A stretch of DNA of 64,000 bases from Acidobacteriota bacterium (GTDB taxonomy: Bacteria > Acidobacteriota > Terriglobia > Acidiferrales > UBA7541), in assembly GCA_013289955.1 (NCBI GenBank), contig JABCYZ010000017.1:1-64000 (forward strand), given 5' to 3'. Both the position numbers and the translations under genes were made by a program. The notes under the pieces were generated by a model. The model ran no database searches, was not told where the DNA came from, and saw only the letters and a program-made list of their open reading frames with translations. Positions 6,491 to 15,271 of this stretch are shown here, one piece after another (the stretch's first letter is position 1; every line of letters begins with the position of its first letter).

Positions 6491-9213
6491 AACTCTGGAA
6501 GAGAATTCGCTATCTTCTGAACCGCGAGGCGCTCGACCGGGAACTTCAGGAAGAGATGCGCGTTCATAGAGAAATGGCCGAGGAGAAGCTAAGCCAATTG
6601 GGAACGCCGAAAGAAGAAGCGCACTACGCAGCGATGAGGACGTTCGGTAACACGAGCTTGGCCCAGGAAGCCAGCCGCGCCGAGTGGACGTTTTTCTTTG
6701 AAACGCTTGTCCAGGATATCCGTTTTGGTTTAAGGATGCTGCGTCAATCGCCCGGCTTCACGGCGATTGTCGTCCTTACGCTGGCCCTCGGTATCGGTGC
6801 GAATACCGCTATTTTTAGCTTGATTAATGCGATAGCGCTGCGCAACTTGCCAGTGCCCAATCCACAGCGACTCGTCTTGCTCCAGTGGACGGCGCGCCAT
6901 GGACCGCGTTCGAGTTTCTTCGCACGTTTCGGCGGTTGCCCAAGTGGTTCGGGGCGGTCCTCTCCTTCGCCAACGGCGTGTTCCTTTTCTTATCCGATGT
7001 TCGAGCAGGTTCGCTCGATGAAGGATATATTTTCTGGAGTCTTTTCTTACACGCCCGCCAGTGTGGCTCTTCGCGTCGAAGGTCACCTTGAACGGGTTCG
7101 CGGGATGTACGTCACTGGTGAGTTTTTCGCCACGCTGGGCGCGCAGGCCGCCATGGGCCGCACACTGAGTCCTAACGACGATGCGACCGGCGCCGAACCT
7201 GCCATCGTTCTCAGTTACCGCTATTGGAAAAGCGAGCTCGGAGGCGATTCCAGCGTGGTCGGAAAAATGGCGACCGTTGACCTCAAGCCGTTCCGAGTCG
7301 CCGGCATCACCAGCCGCGACTTCCCCGACCTCGACCCTGGTGTGCCAGTGGATTTCTGGATGCCCTTTGTGGCGCAACAGATTGTGCAAACGCATCCGGC
7401 CAGCCGGTCGGACGAAAAATCATTGTGGCTGTACATCGTGGCGAGGCTCAAGCCAGGCGTGAACGCCCGTCTGGCGGAGGCGGCCTTGAACGCGATGTTC
7501 GTTCCCAGCACGACGACCGGACCAGCGGCGATCTTCAAGCCGGAGGACGCGCCGTATATCACGCTGTTCAGCGCAGCGGAAGGTTTGTCGTCGCTGCGCA
7601 CGGAATACAAGAGGCCGCTGTTCGTACTGATGACCGCAGTCGGATTGATTCTTTTGCTGGCGTGCGCGAACGTTGCCGGTTTGATGCTTGCGCGCGCTTC
7701 GGCGCGGCAAAAGGAAATGGCCGTGCGCAACGCGCTAGGCGCCCCGCGTCTGCGCATCGTGCGGCAACTGCTGACGGAAAGCCTTATGCTATCCCTCGCG
7801 GGCGGCGTGATCGGCATTCTTTTCGCCGAACTTGCCGCGAGGGCGTTGGTTGCCTTCCTTTCCGCCAACTCCTACGTTCCCCTCGAAATCGACCTGGGAA
7901 TCGACGCGCGCGTGCTCGGATTTACATTCGCGGTTTCCACTATTGTAGGTATCCTCTTCGGGCTTGCTCCCGCTCTTCGTGATTCGCGCGCCGATGTCGC
8001 TCCGACGCTCAAATTAAGCGGCGGACCCACGACGCCGCGACAGTCCGCGCACCTGAGCAACATTCTGGTTGTCGCGCAGGTCGTGATTTCGATTCTGGTG
8101 CTGGTGGGCGCGGGATTATTGGGCCGGACCGTACTAAACCTGAATGCAGCGAACGCCGGATTCAAAACCGAAAACTTATTGGTTTTTGATGTCGATATGA
8201 CCGCCAGCGGGCTGAAGTTTGATGATCCGAAGTGCGACAAGTTGAACGAGGAACTGCAACATCGCTTCGCGGCGATACCAGGCGTAAGTTCGGCGAGCTA
8301 TTCAGAATCGCCGTTGTTGAGTGGCGGGTATTCCGAGACCGCATTCAGGTTCCCGGGCGAGCCTGCTTCCTCGGCGCGTTCTTCGGAGGAACTTCCCGTC
8401 GGCCCAGAGTTCTTCAAAACGATGGGGATACCTCTGATTGCGGGAAGGGCATTCACGCGCGCCGATTTTGAGTCGTCTGTGCAACCGAAACCCATCATCG
8501 TTAACCAAACGTTTGCCCGAACGCTATTTGGCAATGCGAACCCGCTCGGGCGCGTCGTTATAGAGGGCATCCGCAAGCCTGATGAAACCCAAATCGTCGG
8601 CATTGTGGGCGACACAAAATACGAAAGTATCCGGAGCGAGGTCGCGGCAACCGTCTTCACACCGCATAAGTACGGATCGCCGACCTTCGAACTGCGCACC
8701 GAAGGCGATCCAAAGGCGCTGACGTCCCTGGCGCGCGAAGCCGCCACCCAAGTGAACCCCGACTATTTGATTATGCAAATGATGACGCAGAAGGAAGAAA
8801 TCGATAGAACCATTTATCAGGAACGCATCGTTGCGACGCTCTCGGCCCTGTTCGGACTGCTCGCATTGACGCTTGCCGCCATCGGGCTCTATGGGTTGGT
8901 CGCGTACGGGGCGGCCCGGCGCACGCACGAAATCGGAGTGCGCATGGCGCTCGGTGCGGGACGGCAGGAAGTGCTGTGGCTCACTGCACGGCTCGGACTG
9001 GTGTTGACCCTGATAGGCGTTGTGATCGGCCTTGGTGTAGCAGCAGGTGTGACGAAATACCTGCAAAGCTTGTTGTATAACGTGCGGCCGACCGACCCAT
9101 GGACGTTCGTAGCTATCGCGATTCTTCTTGTCAGCGTGGCTGCGGTGGGCTGCTACCTTCCCGCACGCAGGGCGATGCGTGCCGATCCCATGGTCGCTCT
9201 ACGCCACGAATAG
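6487..9213 (+). CDS. ADOP-type ABC transporter permease (MacB/FtsX fold)
   Basis: A 908-residue permease of the acidobacterial duplicated orphan permease type. Residues 1-75 form the family's cytoplasmic helical head (LDRELQEEMRVHREMAEEK). A transmembrane helix follows at about 95-120 (GFTAIVVLTLALGIGANTAI), then a MacB-like periplasmic domain, an FtsX block with helices near 380-520, a second periplasmic domain and a final FtsX block with helices near 780-900, ending ARRAMRADPMVALRHE. No ATPase is encoded next to it, hence 'orphan'. Substrate and partner ATPase are unknown. The ATG at 6487 overlaps the PadR stop codon. Confidence 0.9.
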   Translation: MKLWKRIRYLLNREALDRELQEEMRVHREMAEEKLSQLGTPKEEAHYAAMRTFGNTSLAQEASRAEWTFFFETLVQDIRFGLRMLRQSPGFTAIVVLTLALGIGANTAIFSLINAIALRNLPVPNPQRLVLLQWTARHGPRSSFFARFGGCPSGSGRSSPSPTACSFSYPMFEQVRSMKDIFSGVFSYTPASVALRVEGHLERVRGMYVTGEFFATLGAQAAMGRTLSPNDDATGAEPAIVLSYRYWKSELGGDSSVVGKMATVDLKPFRVAGITSRDFPDLDPGVPVDFWMPFVAQQIVQTHPASRSDEKSLWLYIVARLKPGVNARLAEAALNAMFVPSTTTGPAAIFKPEDAPYITLFSAAEGLSSLRTEYKRPLFVLMTAVGLILLLACANVAGLMLARASARQKEMAVRNALGAPRLRIVRQLLTESLMLSLAGGVIGILFAELAARALVAFLSANSYVPLEIDLGIDARVLGFTFAVSTIVGILFGLAPALRDSRADVAPTLKLSGGPTTPRQSAHLSNILVVAQVVISILVLVGAGLLGRTVLNLNAANAGFKTENLLVFDVDMTASGLKFDDPKCDKLNEELQHRFAAIPGVSSASYSESPLLSGGYSETAFRFPGEPASSARSSEELPVGPEFFKTMGIPLIAGRAFTRADFESSVQPKPIIVNQTFARTLFGNANPLGRVVIEGIRKPDETQIVGIVGDTKYESIRSEVAATVFTPHKYGSPTFELRTEGDPKALTSLAREAATQVNPDYLIMQMMTQKEEIDRTIYQERIVATLSALFGLLALTLAAIGLYGLVAYGAARRTHEIGVRMALGAGRQEVLWLTARLGLVLTLIGVVIGLGVAAGVTKYLQSLLYNVRPTDPWTFVAIAILLVSVAAVGCYLPARRAMRADPMVALRHE

Positions 9214-9504
9214 TCTTGCAATCTCCCTAGCACGCCCCAAATGCTATTTTGGGAATATCGGAGGGTCGAAGCCGGTGCTGCTCGATGCTAGCGGATGACG
9301 CGCAACCCGGAAGTTATCAGCTCGCCGGTCGGGTTAGTACCGACAAACGCGCTTGTGTCCATTAAATTGAGTAGTTCTCGGATTGTCGGCGAACCTTAGC
9401 TTACCGGATTGTGGCACGGTTGCCCGTTTTTATCGGGAGTTGGGTTTCGCCCGAATCAAGGCTTGGGAGAGTAAGCAAAGATGGGTCCCTTGAGAGCGAT
9501 GATC
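9214..9504. other. Intergenic region after the first permease
   Basis: No convincing gene is seen. A short hairpin at 9236-9253 (CCCAAA, six-base loop, TTTGGG) lies just after the permease stop but has no T-run, so it is at best a weak terminator. Confidence 0.4.
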
Positions 9505-9786
9505 TTATGTTTTGGGACGTTCGTCCTGAGCTCTGCCGGGACGTTGTTCCTCTAGCTCATGAATCTTTTTGAGCTGCTCTCGATAGCAGCCAGCTTCATG
9601 CAGAATCTCGCCGTTGTCGTTGTAAATATAAATCCGAAGATACAACTCGTCATTGCTGGCAGCCAAATCTAATGCCTTGTCGAAAGTTTCGCAGTCTTTC
9701 CAGAGAGGGCCGCTTGGCCATGCGAGGGTGTCTACTGGATCCAGCCCGATTACCCGGTATCGCCCTTTGGGTGCACGTACTTCCAT
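9505..9786 (-). CDS. Small conserved-looking protein, unknown function
   Basis: A 93-residue acidic protein. The N-terminal half reads YRVIGLDPVDTLAWPSG, the centre FDKALDLAASN, and then a strand-rich part LRIYIYNDNGEILHEAG. This resembles a family of small cytoplasmic proteins found beside mobile elements; I cannot name a function. GAGGTGA lies before the ATG on the minus strand and supports the start. The charged C-terminal tail is probably disordered. It stands alone, convergent with the permease and followed by the oppositely oriented gene at 9994. Confidence 0.6.
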   Translation of the reverse strand: MEVRAPKGRYRVIGLDPVDTLAWPSGPLWKDCETFDKALDLAASNDELYLRIYIYNDNGEILHEAGCYREQLKKIHELEEQRPGRAQDERPKT

Positions 9787-9813
9787 CGCTCACCTCGGTG
9801 GCTGGAATCTTCT

Positions 9814-10887
9814 TTAAGTACGATAACCTTGCCTCGAAAGCAAGCAGAAAACCCGGCGTATCGGCGTTGCCCCCAAGGTCGGTTGGCCCATAAAGAACAC
9901 AAAATCAGTTACGGGCTGGTCGCAAATCCGACCGCAGTTTGGTTTTTTTCTTTTCCCAACCCGCTGTTCGCAAACTAGGGCGGGAGGACTTCCATGGGCA
10001 TTTGGAAAGTGAACATGACCTTGCGTCTCAATGAGGAGTTCAGGCGGGAGTTCGACGCGTGGGCAGAGAAAGAGCGTCGAAAGTCGTGCAGCATGGCCAG
10101 CGAACTGCTGCTGTGGTCTTTCGATCAACTCAAGGTCGCCGGAAGCCTGACGAGGCTGCTCAATTTCCAATTGGGGAAGCCCAAAGAGCAAAAGAAGTAA
10201 TGACAGTGACATCGCGCCGCTGGACTTCGTTTTCGGTTCGGGCAATGAGAACTTGATTCCATGCGTCAGCGGCGTCTTTATCTCAAGCTTCTGTCTTCCA
10301 TAACGAAAAGAAATAAGAACAGGAATAGGTTTAGCTTGAGTTTGCAAATCTCCCATGAGCATCGCGCCAACAAGCCGCTCAATCGTTGCGTTGTGCGTCT
10401 CTACAACTCCGTTCGATGTACAGGCAATCCACGATTTGTCGTTAAGGAGTCGCGGGATGCAATCGGAGACAAAATCCGAACCGTCGGCGGGTATTTTTAC
10501 AACAACATCGTAAACAGTCTTTCTTCCGCTGTTTTGAATACGTAGCGGTTTGTCTGCATACGGTTGGCTCCCATCATATTCGAGCCATAACCCTGTTTCT
10601 CTGCCGGTGAGATATGCATGAATTACGAGTGCCCCAATCAGCGCAATCAGAGTCATCAATGCGACCGTCACTGGATTTGTTAGAAGGCGAATAACAGCCA
10701 CACGAACAAAACTAGGAGTATGTACAGACTCAACTAAAGCGAGAATCGTCCCGTAGAACCAGTGCTCCGCGACGCCTAAAACCAAGCCAACTGCGACAGA
10801 GATCACCACAGCCCAGATTCCTTTTTCGCGAATATCGGTGTTGAGCTGTTTGATCCAACTCCAAGGGTTATGCACAGTGCCTCCCAC
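9814..10887 (-). CDS. Two-helix membrane protein, C-terminal part doubtful
   Basis: The first 230 residues look real: a short basic N-terminus, a transmembrane helix at about 23-45 (IWAVVISVAVGLVLGV), a second at about 72-93, and a soluble beta-rich domain (LWLEYDGSQPY, LRIQNSGRKTVYDVVVKIP, VLISFRYGRQ). The remaining 125 residues read as low-complexity, unstructured sequence and lie antisense to the well-supported small gene at 9994-10200. The original stop may have been lost, or the gene was fused to intergenic DNA. Function unknown; possibly a membrane-anchored sensor. The start at 10887 is the first ATG of the frame, with GGAGGC just upstream on the minus strand. Confidence 0.5.
   Translation of the reverse strand: MGGTVHNPWSWIKQLNTDIREKGIWAVVISVAVGLVLGVAEHWFYGTILALVESVHTPSFVRVAVIRLLTNPVTVALMTLIALIGALVIHAYLTGRETGLWLEYDGSQPYADKPLRIQNSGRKTVYDVVVKIPADGSDFVSDCIPRLLNDKSWIACTSNGVVETHNATIERLVGAMLMGDLQTQAKPIPVLISFRYGRQKLEIKTPLTHGIKFSLPEPKTKSSGAMSLSLLLLLFGLPQLEIEQPRQASGDLELIERPQQQFAGHAARLSTLFLCPRVELPPELLIETQGHVHFPNAHGSPPALVCEQRVGKRKKPNCGRICDQPVTDFVFFMGQPTLGATPIRRVFCLLSRQGYRT
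9994..10200 (+). CDS. Ribbon-helix-helix-like small protein
   Basis: A 68-residue protein with an N-terminal strand and two helices typical of ribbon-helix-helix DNA binders: VNMTLRLNEEFRREFDAWA, then MASELLLWSFDQLK. GGGAGGA before the ATG at 9994 strongly supports expression. It could be an antitoxin-like or plasmid-type regulator, but no toxin partner is adjacent. It lies antisense to the tail of the membrane-protein frame at 9814-10887, which makes that tail unlikely to be coding. Confidence 0.6.
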   Translation: MGIWKVNMTLRLNEEFRREFDAWAEKERRKSCSMASELLLWSFDQLKVAGSLTRLLNFQLGKPKEQKK

Positions 10888-11027
10888 TTTCGCGGGATAC
10901 TATCATCGCCACCATCGCAACTGTTATGGCACATCGCCACGACATGCATGGGAACTACCCAGCATCAAGGCGCTTGACTTTTCGCCTTGTGTTCGCCTAC
11001 CCTGTTTTGGGCGGAAAACAGGTCGTC

Positions 11028-11648
11028 ATGAGCTTACTCGTTTCTGCAGTCAACGCGGACCAGCCAGCCGTTCAGAATCCCTGGGTCTTGCCCAAGAGAG
11101 CACTGACCGTCTTTTATGGCTGTCCCGAGATGCCGCGTCTGTCGCATTACTTCCTGCCACGACCACTCTTCGCAAATAAACAGATTCTTTACCTGGACGG
11201 CGCAAATCAGATCAGCCCGCTCCTCCTAGCGAGTTTTGCGAGAGAACGCGGTGTTGACCCATCGAGCGTGAATAGCCTCATTCGCGTCGCGCGCGCCTTT
11301 ACCTGCTTTCAACTGACCGAGCTCGTCCGACGTGTGCCCGAGACTCTGAAGAAATTCTCTGCCGACGTCCTCATCGTTACGGCCTTGCCGGACCTGTATT
11401 TCGATGAGGATGTTCGGGATAGAGAAGCGCGCGCCTCGTTTGAACATGCGCTCGAAGGCCTGGTTAACCTCGCGCCGCACTCCCTTTCCGTTGCCATTTT
11501 TTCCGACGCCACGTCGTTCAAGACCAAGCGGCGCGATTTCTTTCAGCGACTTCGCAACCAGGCCGACCACGTTGTCAAGGTGGAGTCCACTCCCGAGAAC
11601 AAGCTTTCCTTTACCTGCGAGAAGAATACTCCGCTGCTTCCGGCCTGA
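11028..11648 (+). CDS. RecA/RadA-like protein without a Walker A motif
   Basis: About 206 residues with the core of a RecA-fold protein: a first strand ALTVFYGCPEMPRLSHYF where a P-loop would be, ILYLDGANQISPLLLASFAR, LIRVARAFTCFQLTELVRRV (resembling the RadA helix after the P-loop) and the strand DVLIVTALPDLYFDEDV. No GxxxxGK[ST] is present, so it probably does not hydrolyse ATP by itself. It precedes a family B polymerase gene with one small gene between, an arrangement I recall for bacterial PolB2-type polymerases. It may act as an accessory factor for polymerase loading. The ATG at 11028 fits the start of the fold; the frame stays open to 10926. Confidence 0.6.
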   Translation: MSLLVSAVNADQPAVQNPWVLPKRALTVFYGCPEMPRLSHYFLPRPLFANKQILYLDGANQISPLLLASFARERGVDPSSVNSLIRVARAFTCFQLTELVRRVPETLKKFSADVLIVTALPDLYFDEDVRDREARASFEHALEGLVNLAPHSLSVAIFSDATSFKTKRRDFFQRLRNQADHVVKVESTPENKLSFTCEKNTPLLPA

Positions 11649-11669
11649 ACGGAAAGATCGAGGCATATC

Positions 11670-12029
11670 ATGGGCAGAACCGTCCCTACTTTTGTTCAAT
11701 TAATTCAACAAGCGGCGGAACGCTGGAAAAAGTTCCGGCGCGCCTTGCGGCGAGAAGACCAGCCGCATTTCGACCGGCTATTTGTACGGGTGCGTTGCTA
11801 TACCCAAGCGGCCACCTATCAGGCCCATGACAACCCGATGGAAGCGATCCTCCTCTCCATCGCTCTCGACCAGGAAAAGCGTCTCGATGCCGTCGAGAAG
11901 GTTCTTCAGAACGCAGGGGTGCTTTGTGAAATCGCTTCAAGGATGGATTCTCGACCTCTACCCCAACCAACACGGGATGACGCTGTGGCTGATCGACCGC
12001 AACCAGTCGCACTACCGTTTGACCGATAG
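11670..12029 (+). CDS. Small helical protein of the PolB operon
   Basis: A 119-residue protein starting MGRTVPTFVQLIQQAAERW, then KFRRALRREDQPHFDRLF and HDNPMEAILLSIALDQEKRL. It resembles small helical proteins often encoded with archaeal and bacterial PolB-like polymerases; no biochemical role is known to me. It starts 21 bases after the RecA-like gene, and its 3' end overlaps the polymerase start by about 100 bases in another frame. The last 25 residues lose the helical character and may be incidental read-through. Confidence 0.6.
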   Translation: MGRTVPTFVQLIQQAAERWKKFRRALRREDQPHFDRLFVRVRCYTQAATYQAHDNPMEAILLSIALDQEKRLDAVEKVLQNAGVLCEIASRMDSRPLPQPTRDDAVADRPQPVALPFDR

Positions 12030-14199
12030 CTTCGCGCCGGCCTTCTATGTTTCGGGCCCGGAGGAGCGTCTCATTCAGTTGCGGGACGCCGCACAACGCA
12101 AAACCACAGAGCTTCGCACTCGATTTACCGAGCGGACCGACCTCTGGCTGAACGCGTCCCGCCAAGTCCTCGAAGTTTCCGTTCTCCGTCCGTCGAATTT
12201 CATCGGCTGGGGACGATGGGTGCACAGGCTCGACTCGAAATTGCAGCTCTACAACAGCGACCTCATGGTGGCGTCGCTTTATTGCTGGGAGAAGCGGTTG
12301 TTTCCGCTTTCCTTTGTGGAAGTCGAAGCCGACCACGACGGACAAGTTCTCTCCATCGCATGCCGCGATGATGAATGGGCGCTAGATTATGAAATGCCGC
12401 CACTCAAAATCATGCAGATTCGGTTATCCGGCCTTGCGCGGATCGATCCCACACACGGTCGTCGCGCGGCACTCGAAATCGAAATGGATGGTACTTGCTG
12501 GGAGCTCGACGAAACGGGCGAGCCTCCGGCGATTCAATTTGCCGGATTGCTCAAACGCCACGATCCCGATGTGATTCTTTCCGAGTGGGGCGACTCCACT
12601 ATTCTTCCGTTGCTTCGCCAGCAGGCCGAACGCCTGCGATCTTCTTTGCCGCTCAATCGCGACGAGTCCGCGGCCGTCCAGCAATCCCGCGGGCGCAGCT
12701 ACACAAGTTACGGAAGGATTCTTTTCAAAGCCAGCTCTATCACGCTCTTTGGCCGCATCCACGTGGACAAGCAGAACTCGTTCATTTCGGAGAAGTGTGA
12801 CTTCGCCGGCCTCTGGGAACTGGCCCGGCTCACCAAGCTTCCGATTCAATACGCGGCGCGGACCACGACCGGCACCGGCATTTCCTACATGCAGATGGAA
12901 CTCGCCCATCGCGACGGCGTGCTGATTCCCGAGCAGAAAGCAGAACCGGAAGATCCCAAGAGGCCCGACGAGCTGTTGGTAGCAGACCGCGGCGGCCTCG
13001 TCTTCGTGCCGAAACTCGGCTTCACGCCCAACGTCGCGGAACTAGATTTCGTGAGCCAGTTCCCGAGCATCATGGCACGATTCAATATCTCCCCCGAAAC
13101 CGTAAATTGCGCGTGCTGCCCCGACGCTCCGCGCATTCCCGAACTCGGCTACCGCATTTGCCAGAAGCGAAGAGGGATCACGAGCCGCGTGGTCGAACGG
13201 CTTATCGCCAAGCGCTGCGAACTCAAGAAGCTCCTGAAGACAACGCCGCCCGATACTGCGCTCAGGATGAAATTGCAGCGCGATTCGATGAAGTGGCTTC
13301 TTGTGTGCTGCTTCGGCTATACCGGTTACAAGAACGCCCGCTTTGGAAAAATCGAAGCGCATGAAGCCATCAACGCCGTCGCGCGCGAAACGCTTCTCGT
13401 TGCCAAAGAAATTGCGGAGGCCGATGGATTCGAACTGATACACGCCTTAGTGGACTCCTTATATGTTTGGAAAGAGGGAGCGACGCGCGAGGACTACGAG
13501 CGGCTCTCCCATGAGATCGAGAATAGAACCCGCCTTCCCCTGGCGATTGAATCCGTCTACCGCTATGTCGTCTTTCTCCCTTCCAAGCAATACGCGGACG
13601 TGCCCGTGCCGAATCGCTTCTTTGCGGTCGGGGAAGATGGCGAGCCAAAAATCCGCGGACTTGAGTGCCGGCGCCACGACACGCCACCGCTACTTGCTCG
13701 AATGCAGCACGAAGTGCTCGCCATCCTTGCCGAAGCCCACGATTACGATTCTTATTTGCGAAAGCTTGACATCGCACGCGCGGTGTTCGCGAACTACGAA
13801 GACCTTCTGGCAAATGGCGAAGTGGACATCCGAGAACTTGTCGTCAGCAAGCGCATTACGCGGGAGCCGCGCGACTACCAAAAGGCAGGCGTTACCGCGA
13901 TAGCCGCGCAACAACTCTTCGGAAGCGGGGTCAAACTGCGACCTGGACAGAACATCGAGTACGTTATCACCAACGCCGAAGCCCACGTCCCCAACGACCG
14001 CGTTCGGGCTTACGCCTTATGGGAAGGATGGTTCGGATACGACCGCAAGAAATACGCCGCTATGTTACGCGAAGCTTTCGAACCGTTTGTGCTGTGCGTT
14101 CCAAAGCGTGCGGAACCTGTTCTTCTCAGCGACTCCATTTCCGAAAATGACTTGAAGCGTTTTCCGCTCTTCTCCGCCCTGGTTACGTCCCGTCCCTGA
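11926..14199 (+). CDS. Family B DNA polymerase, PolB2-like with altered active site
   Basis: A 757-residue family B polymerase. An exonuclease-like domain shows LEIEMDGTCWELD and, later, ILSEWGDSTILPLL, with a degenerate acidic set. Polymerase motif A is LDFVSQFPSIM (D374), motif B is KWLLVCCFGYTGYKNARFG (K456), and motif C reads HALVDSLYVW, where the usual YGDTDS is reduced to one Asp (D510). With one of two motif C carboxylates missing, it may be inactive or use altered chemistry, as proposed for PolB2 polymerases. Bacterial PolB2-type genes often sit with a RecA-like gene, as here. The GTG at 11926 is preferred because similarity begins there (GWILDLYPNQHG); an ATG frame opens at 11782. 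Confidence 0.8.
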   Translation: MKSLQGWILDLYPNQHGMTLWLIDRNQSHYRLTDSFAPAFYVSGPEERLIQLRDAAQRKTTELRTRFTERTDLWLNASRQVLEVSVLRPSNFIGWGRWVHRLDSKLQLYNSDLMVASLYCWEKRLFPLSFVEVEADHDGQVLSIACRDDEWALDYEMPPLKIMQIRLSGLARIDPTHGRRAALEIEMDGTCWELDETGEPPAIQFAGLLKRHDPDVILSEWGDSTILPLLRQQAERLRSSLPLNRDESAAVQQSRGRSYTSYGRILFKASSITLFGRIHVDKQNSFISEKCDFAGLWELARLTKLPIQYAARTTTGTGISYMQMELAHRDGVLIPEQKAEPEDPKRPDELLVADRGGLVFVPKLGFTPNVAELDFVSQFPSIMARFNISPETVNCACCPDAPRIPELGYRICQKRRGITSRVVERLIAKRCELKKLLKTTPPDTALRMKLQRDSMKWLLVCCFGYTGYKNARFGKIEAHEAINAVARETLLVAKEIAEADGFELIHALVDSLYVWKEGATREDYERLSHEIENRTRLPLAIESVYRYVVFLPSKQYADVPVPNRFFAVGEDGEPKIRGLECRRHDTPPLLARMQHEVLAILAEAHDYDSYLRKLDIARAVFANYEDLLANGEVDIRELVVSKRITREPRDYQKAGVTAIAAQQLFGSGVKLRPGQNIEYVITNAEAHVPNDRVRAYALWEGWFGYDRKKYAAMLREAFEPFVLCVPKRAEPVLLSDSISENDLKRFPLFSALVTSRP

Positions 14200-14319
14200 C
14201 ACGCCGGACTCGCTACCGAACCGCAACTCATTTTGGTGCCAGGAAATTTCTTTCTTGTTCCCCGAAGGAGGTTTCCGATTCCGTCAAAGAAATCTTCGGC
14301 CCAAGGAAAGTGTGAACAA

Positions 14320-14886
14320 TTACGGCATCGGGTCTTGATTTGTACGAGTTCTTTGGAAGGTCACAAATTGAACTAATTCTCCATCCTCCTTCTTATAAAA
14401 GGCGCCGTCGTCGTTGACAAAAAAGCGTCCACCGCCATCATCAAGTCTTTCCGCCAGGCATACGTCTGCAATAAGGTCAAGTATCTTGGATAGTCCCCGC
14501 AACTCCTGTCTGTCAGACCAATCGGTCCAACCGTATTCAACCCAGGGCCATAGGTGTCGATGCAAATTTGTACTAAAAACTGCTGGCCAATCCCACCGAT
14601 ATTTAATTTGGAGCTGTTTGAGCTGAGCAAACTCATCGTCGGTTACTGGGAGAGTGCGATACTTTTTATATTTTTCAACGCAGATCCTATGAAAGTCTCG
14701 GAAATCTTCGCCTTCCCACACCTCATTGCCGCAATATCTGCAGATCGGTTTCGGGGCCCGCACTTCGTCGTTTAAGTGGAGTCGTTCGGCAACGCAGGCC
14801 GGACACTCGTCGATATATCCAGGCTTGCCAGGCTCCGGCATGAACTCCGCCTTGCAACTCCTACAAACCTGATTTGCCACACTCAT
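14320..14886 (-). CDS. Zinc-ribbon protein of unknown function
   Basis: A 188-residue protein with two zinc-knuckle pairs near its N-terminus (CRSCKAEF with CPAC; CRYCGNEVW with a later HRIC). Together they look like one or two zinc ribbons. The rest is helical and Trp-rich (WDWPAVF, LWPWVEYGWTDW) with a conserved-looking end. No enzymatic motif is visible. It is encoded alone on the minus strand between the polymerase and the ParB operon. No clear ribosome site precedes the ATG at 14886. Confidence 0.5.
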   Translation of the reverse strand: MSVANQVCRSCKAEFMPEPGKPGYIDECPACVAERLHLNDEVRAPKPICRYCGNEVWEGEDFRDFHRICVEKYKKYRTLPVTDDEFAQLKQLQIKYRWDWPAVFSTNLHRHLWPWVEYGWTDWSDRQELRGLSKILDLIADVCLAERLDDGGGRFFVNDDGAFYKKEDGELVQFVTFQRTRTNQDPMP

Positions 14887-15061
14887 AGGATGAATTAATC
14901 GTTTCGCAATTCTAGCTTATTGTCGCTAGTAACAATAATAGTAGCCAAAAAAGAAGAGAACGATAAAGACCACTGCGAGGCGGGTGGTCCCTTTTTCGCG
15001 GCTGCATCCGCAATCCCCCATACAAAATCACTGCGTCTACGTGTGGCCTTTACCACTTTTC

Positions 15062-15228
15062 TGCCCTTCCTGCTGAAAACCTGCGCCTGGACCGCCCGCT
15101 TGTCCTGTCAAGGGTCTCCCGCTTCGCTCCGATAAACGCAAACTGCGCGCCCTTGACAGCGCGGACGGCCAAGCGCCTCGCCCCGCCAGGAAGGGCATTT
15201 GCTTTTAATGCACCGCTCTCTGCGGTGC
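15062..15228 (+). other. Structured leader element L2 (nested long hairpin)
   Basis: The same architecture as L1: outer arms 15062-15072 with 15187-15197 (11 bp), middle arms 15083-15099 with 15160-15175 (imperfect, about 14 pairs), inner arms 15105-15114 with 15150-15159 (10 bp), apex 15115-15149. A second hairpin follows at 15210-15228 (GCACCGC/GCGGTGC) and then an A-rich stretch to the ribosome site. The apex shares a 28-base identical block with L1, while the middle stem differs but still pairs. TTGACA occurs in the inner right arm (15153-15158). No retron, riboswitch or T-box signature is recognised. The rest of 14887-15271 holds no gene. Confidence 0.8.
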
Positions 15229-15271
15229 CTCTAAGAAGCAAAAAACGAAACCAACGAAAGGAGTCTTTCCA

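Noticed and set aside
14920..15135. 71-codon frame in the L2 leader
   Set aside because: It runs through the outer hairpin arm, has no ribosome site and no protein-like pattern.
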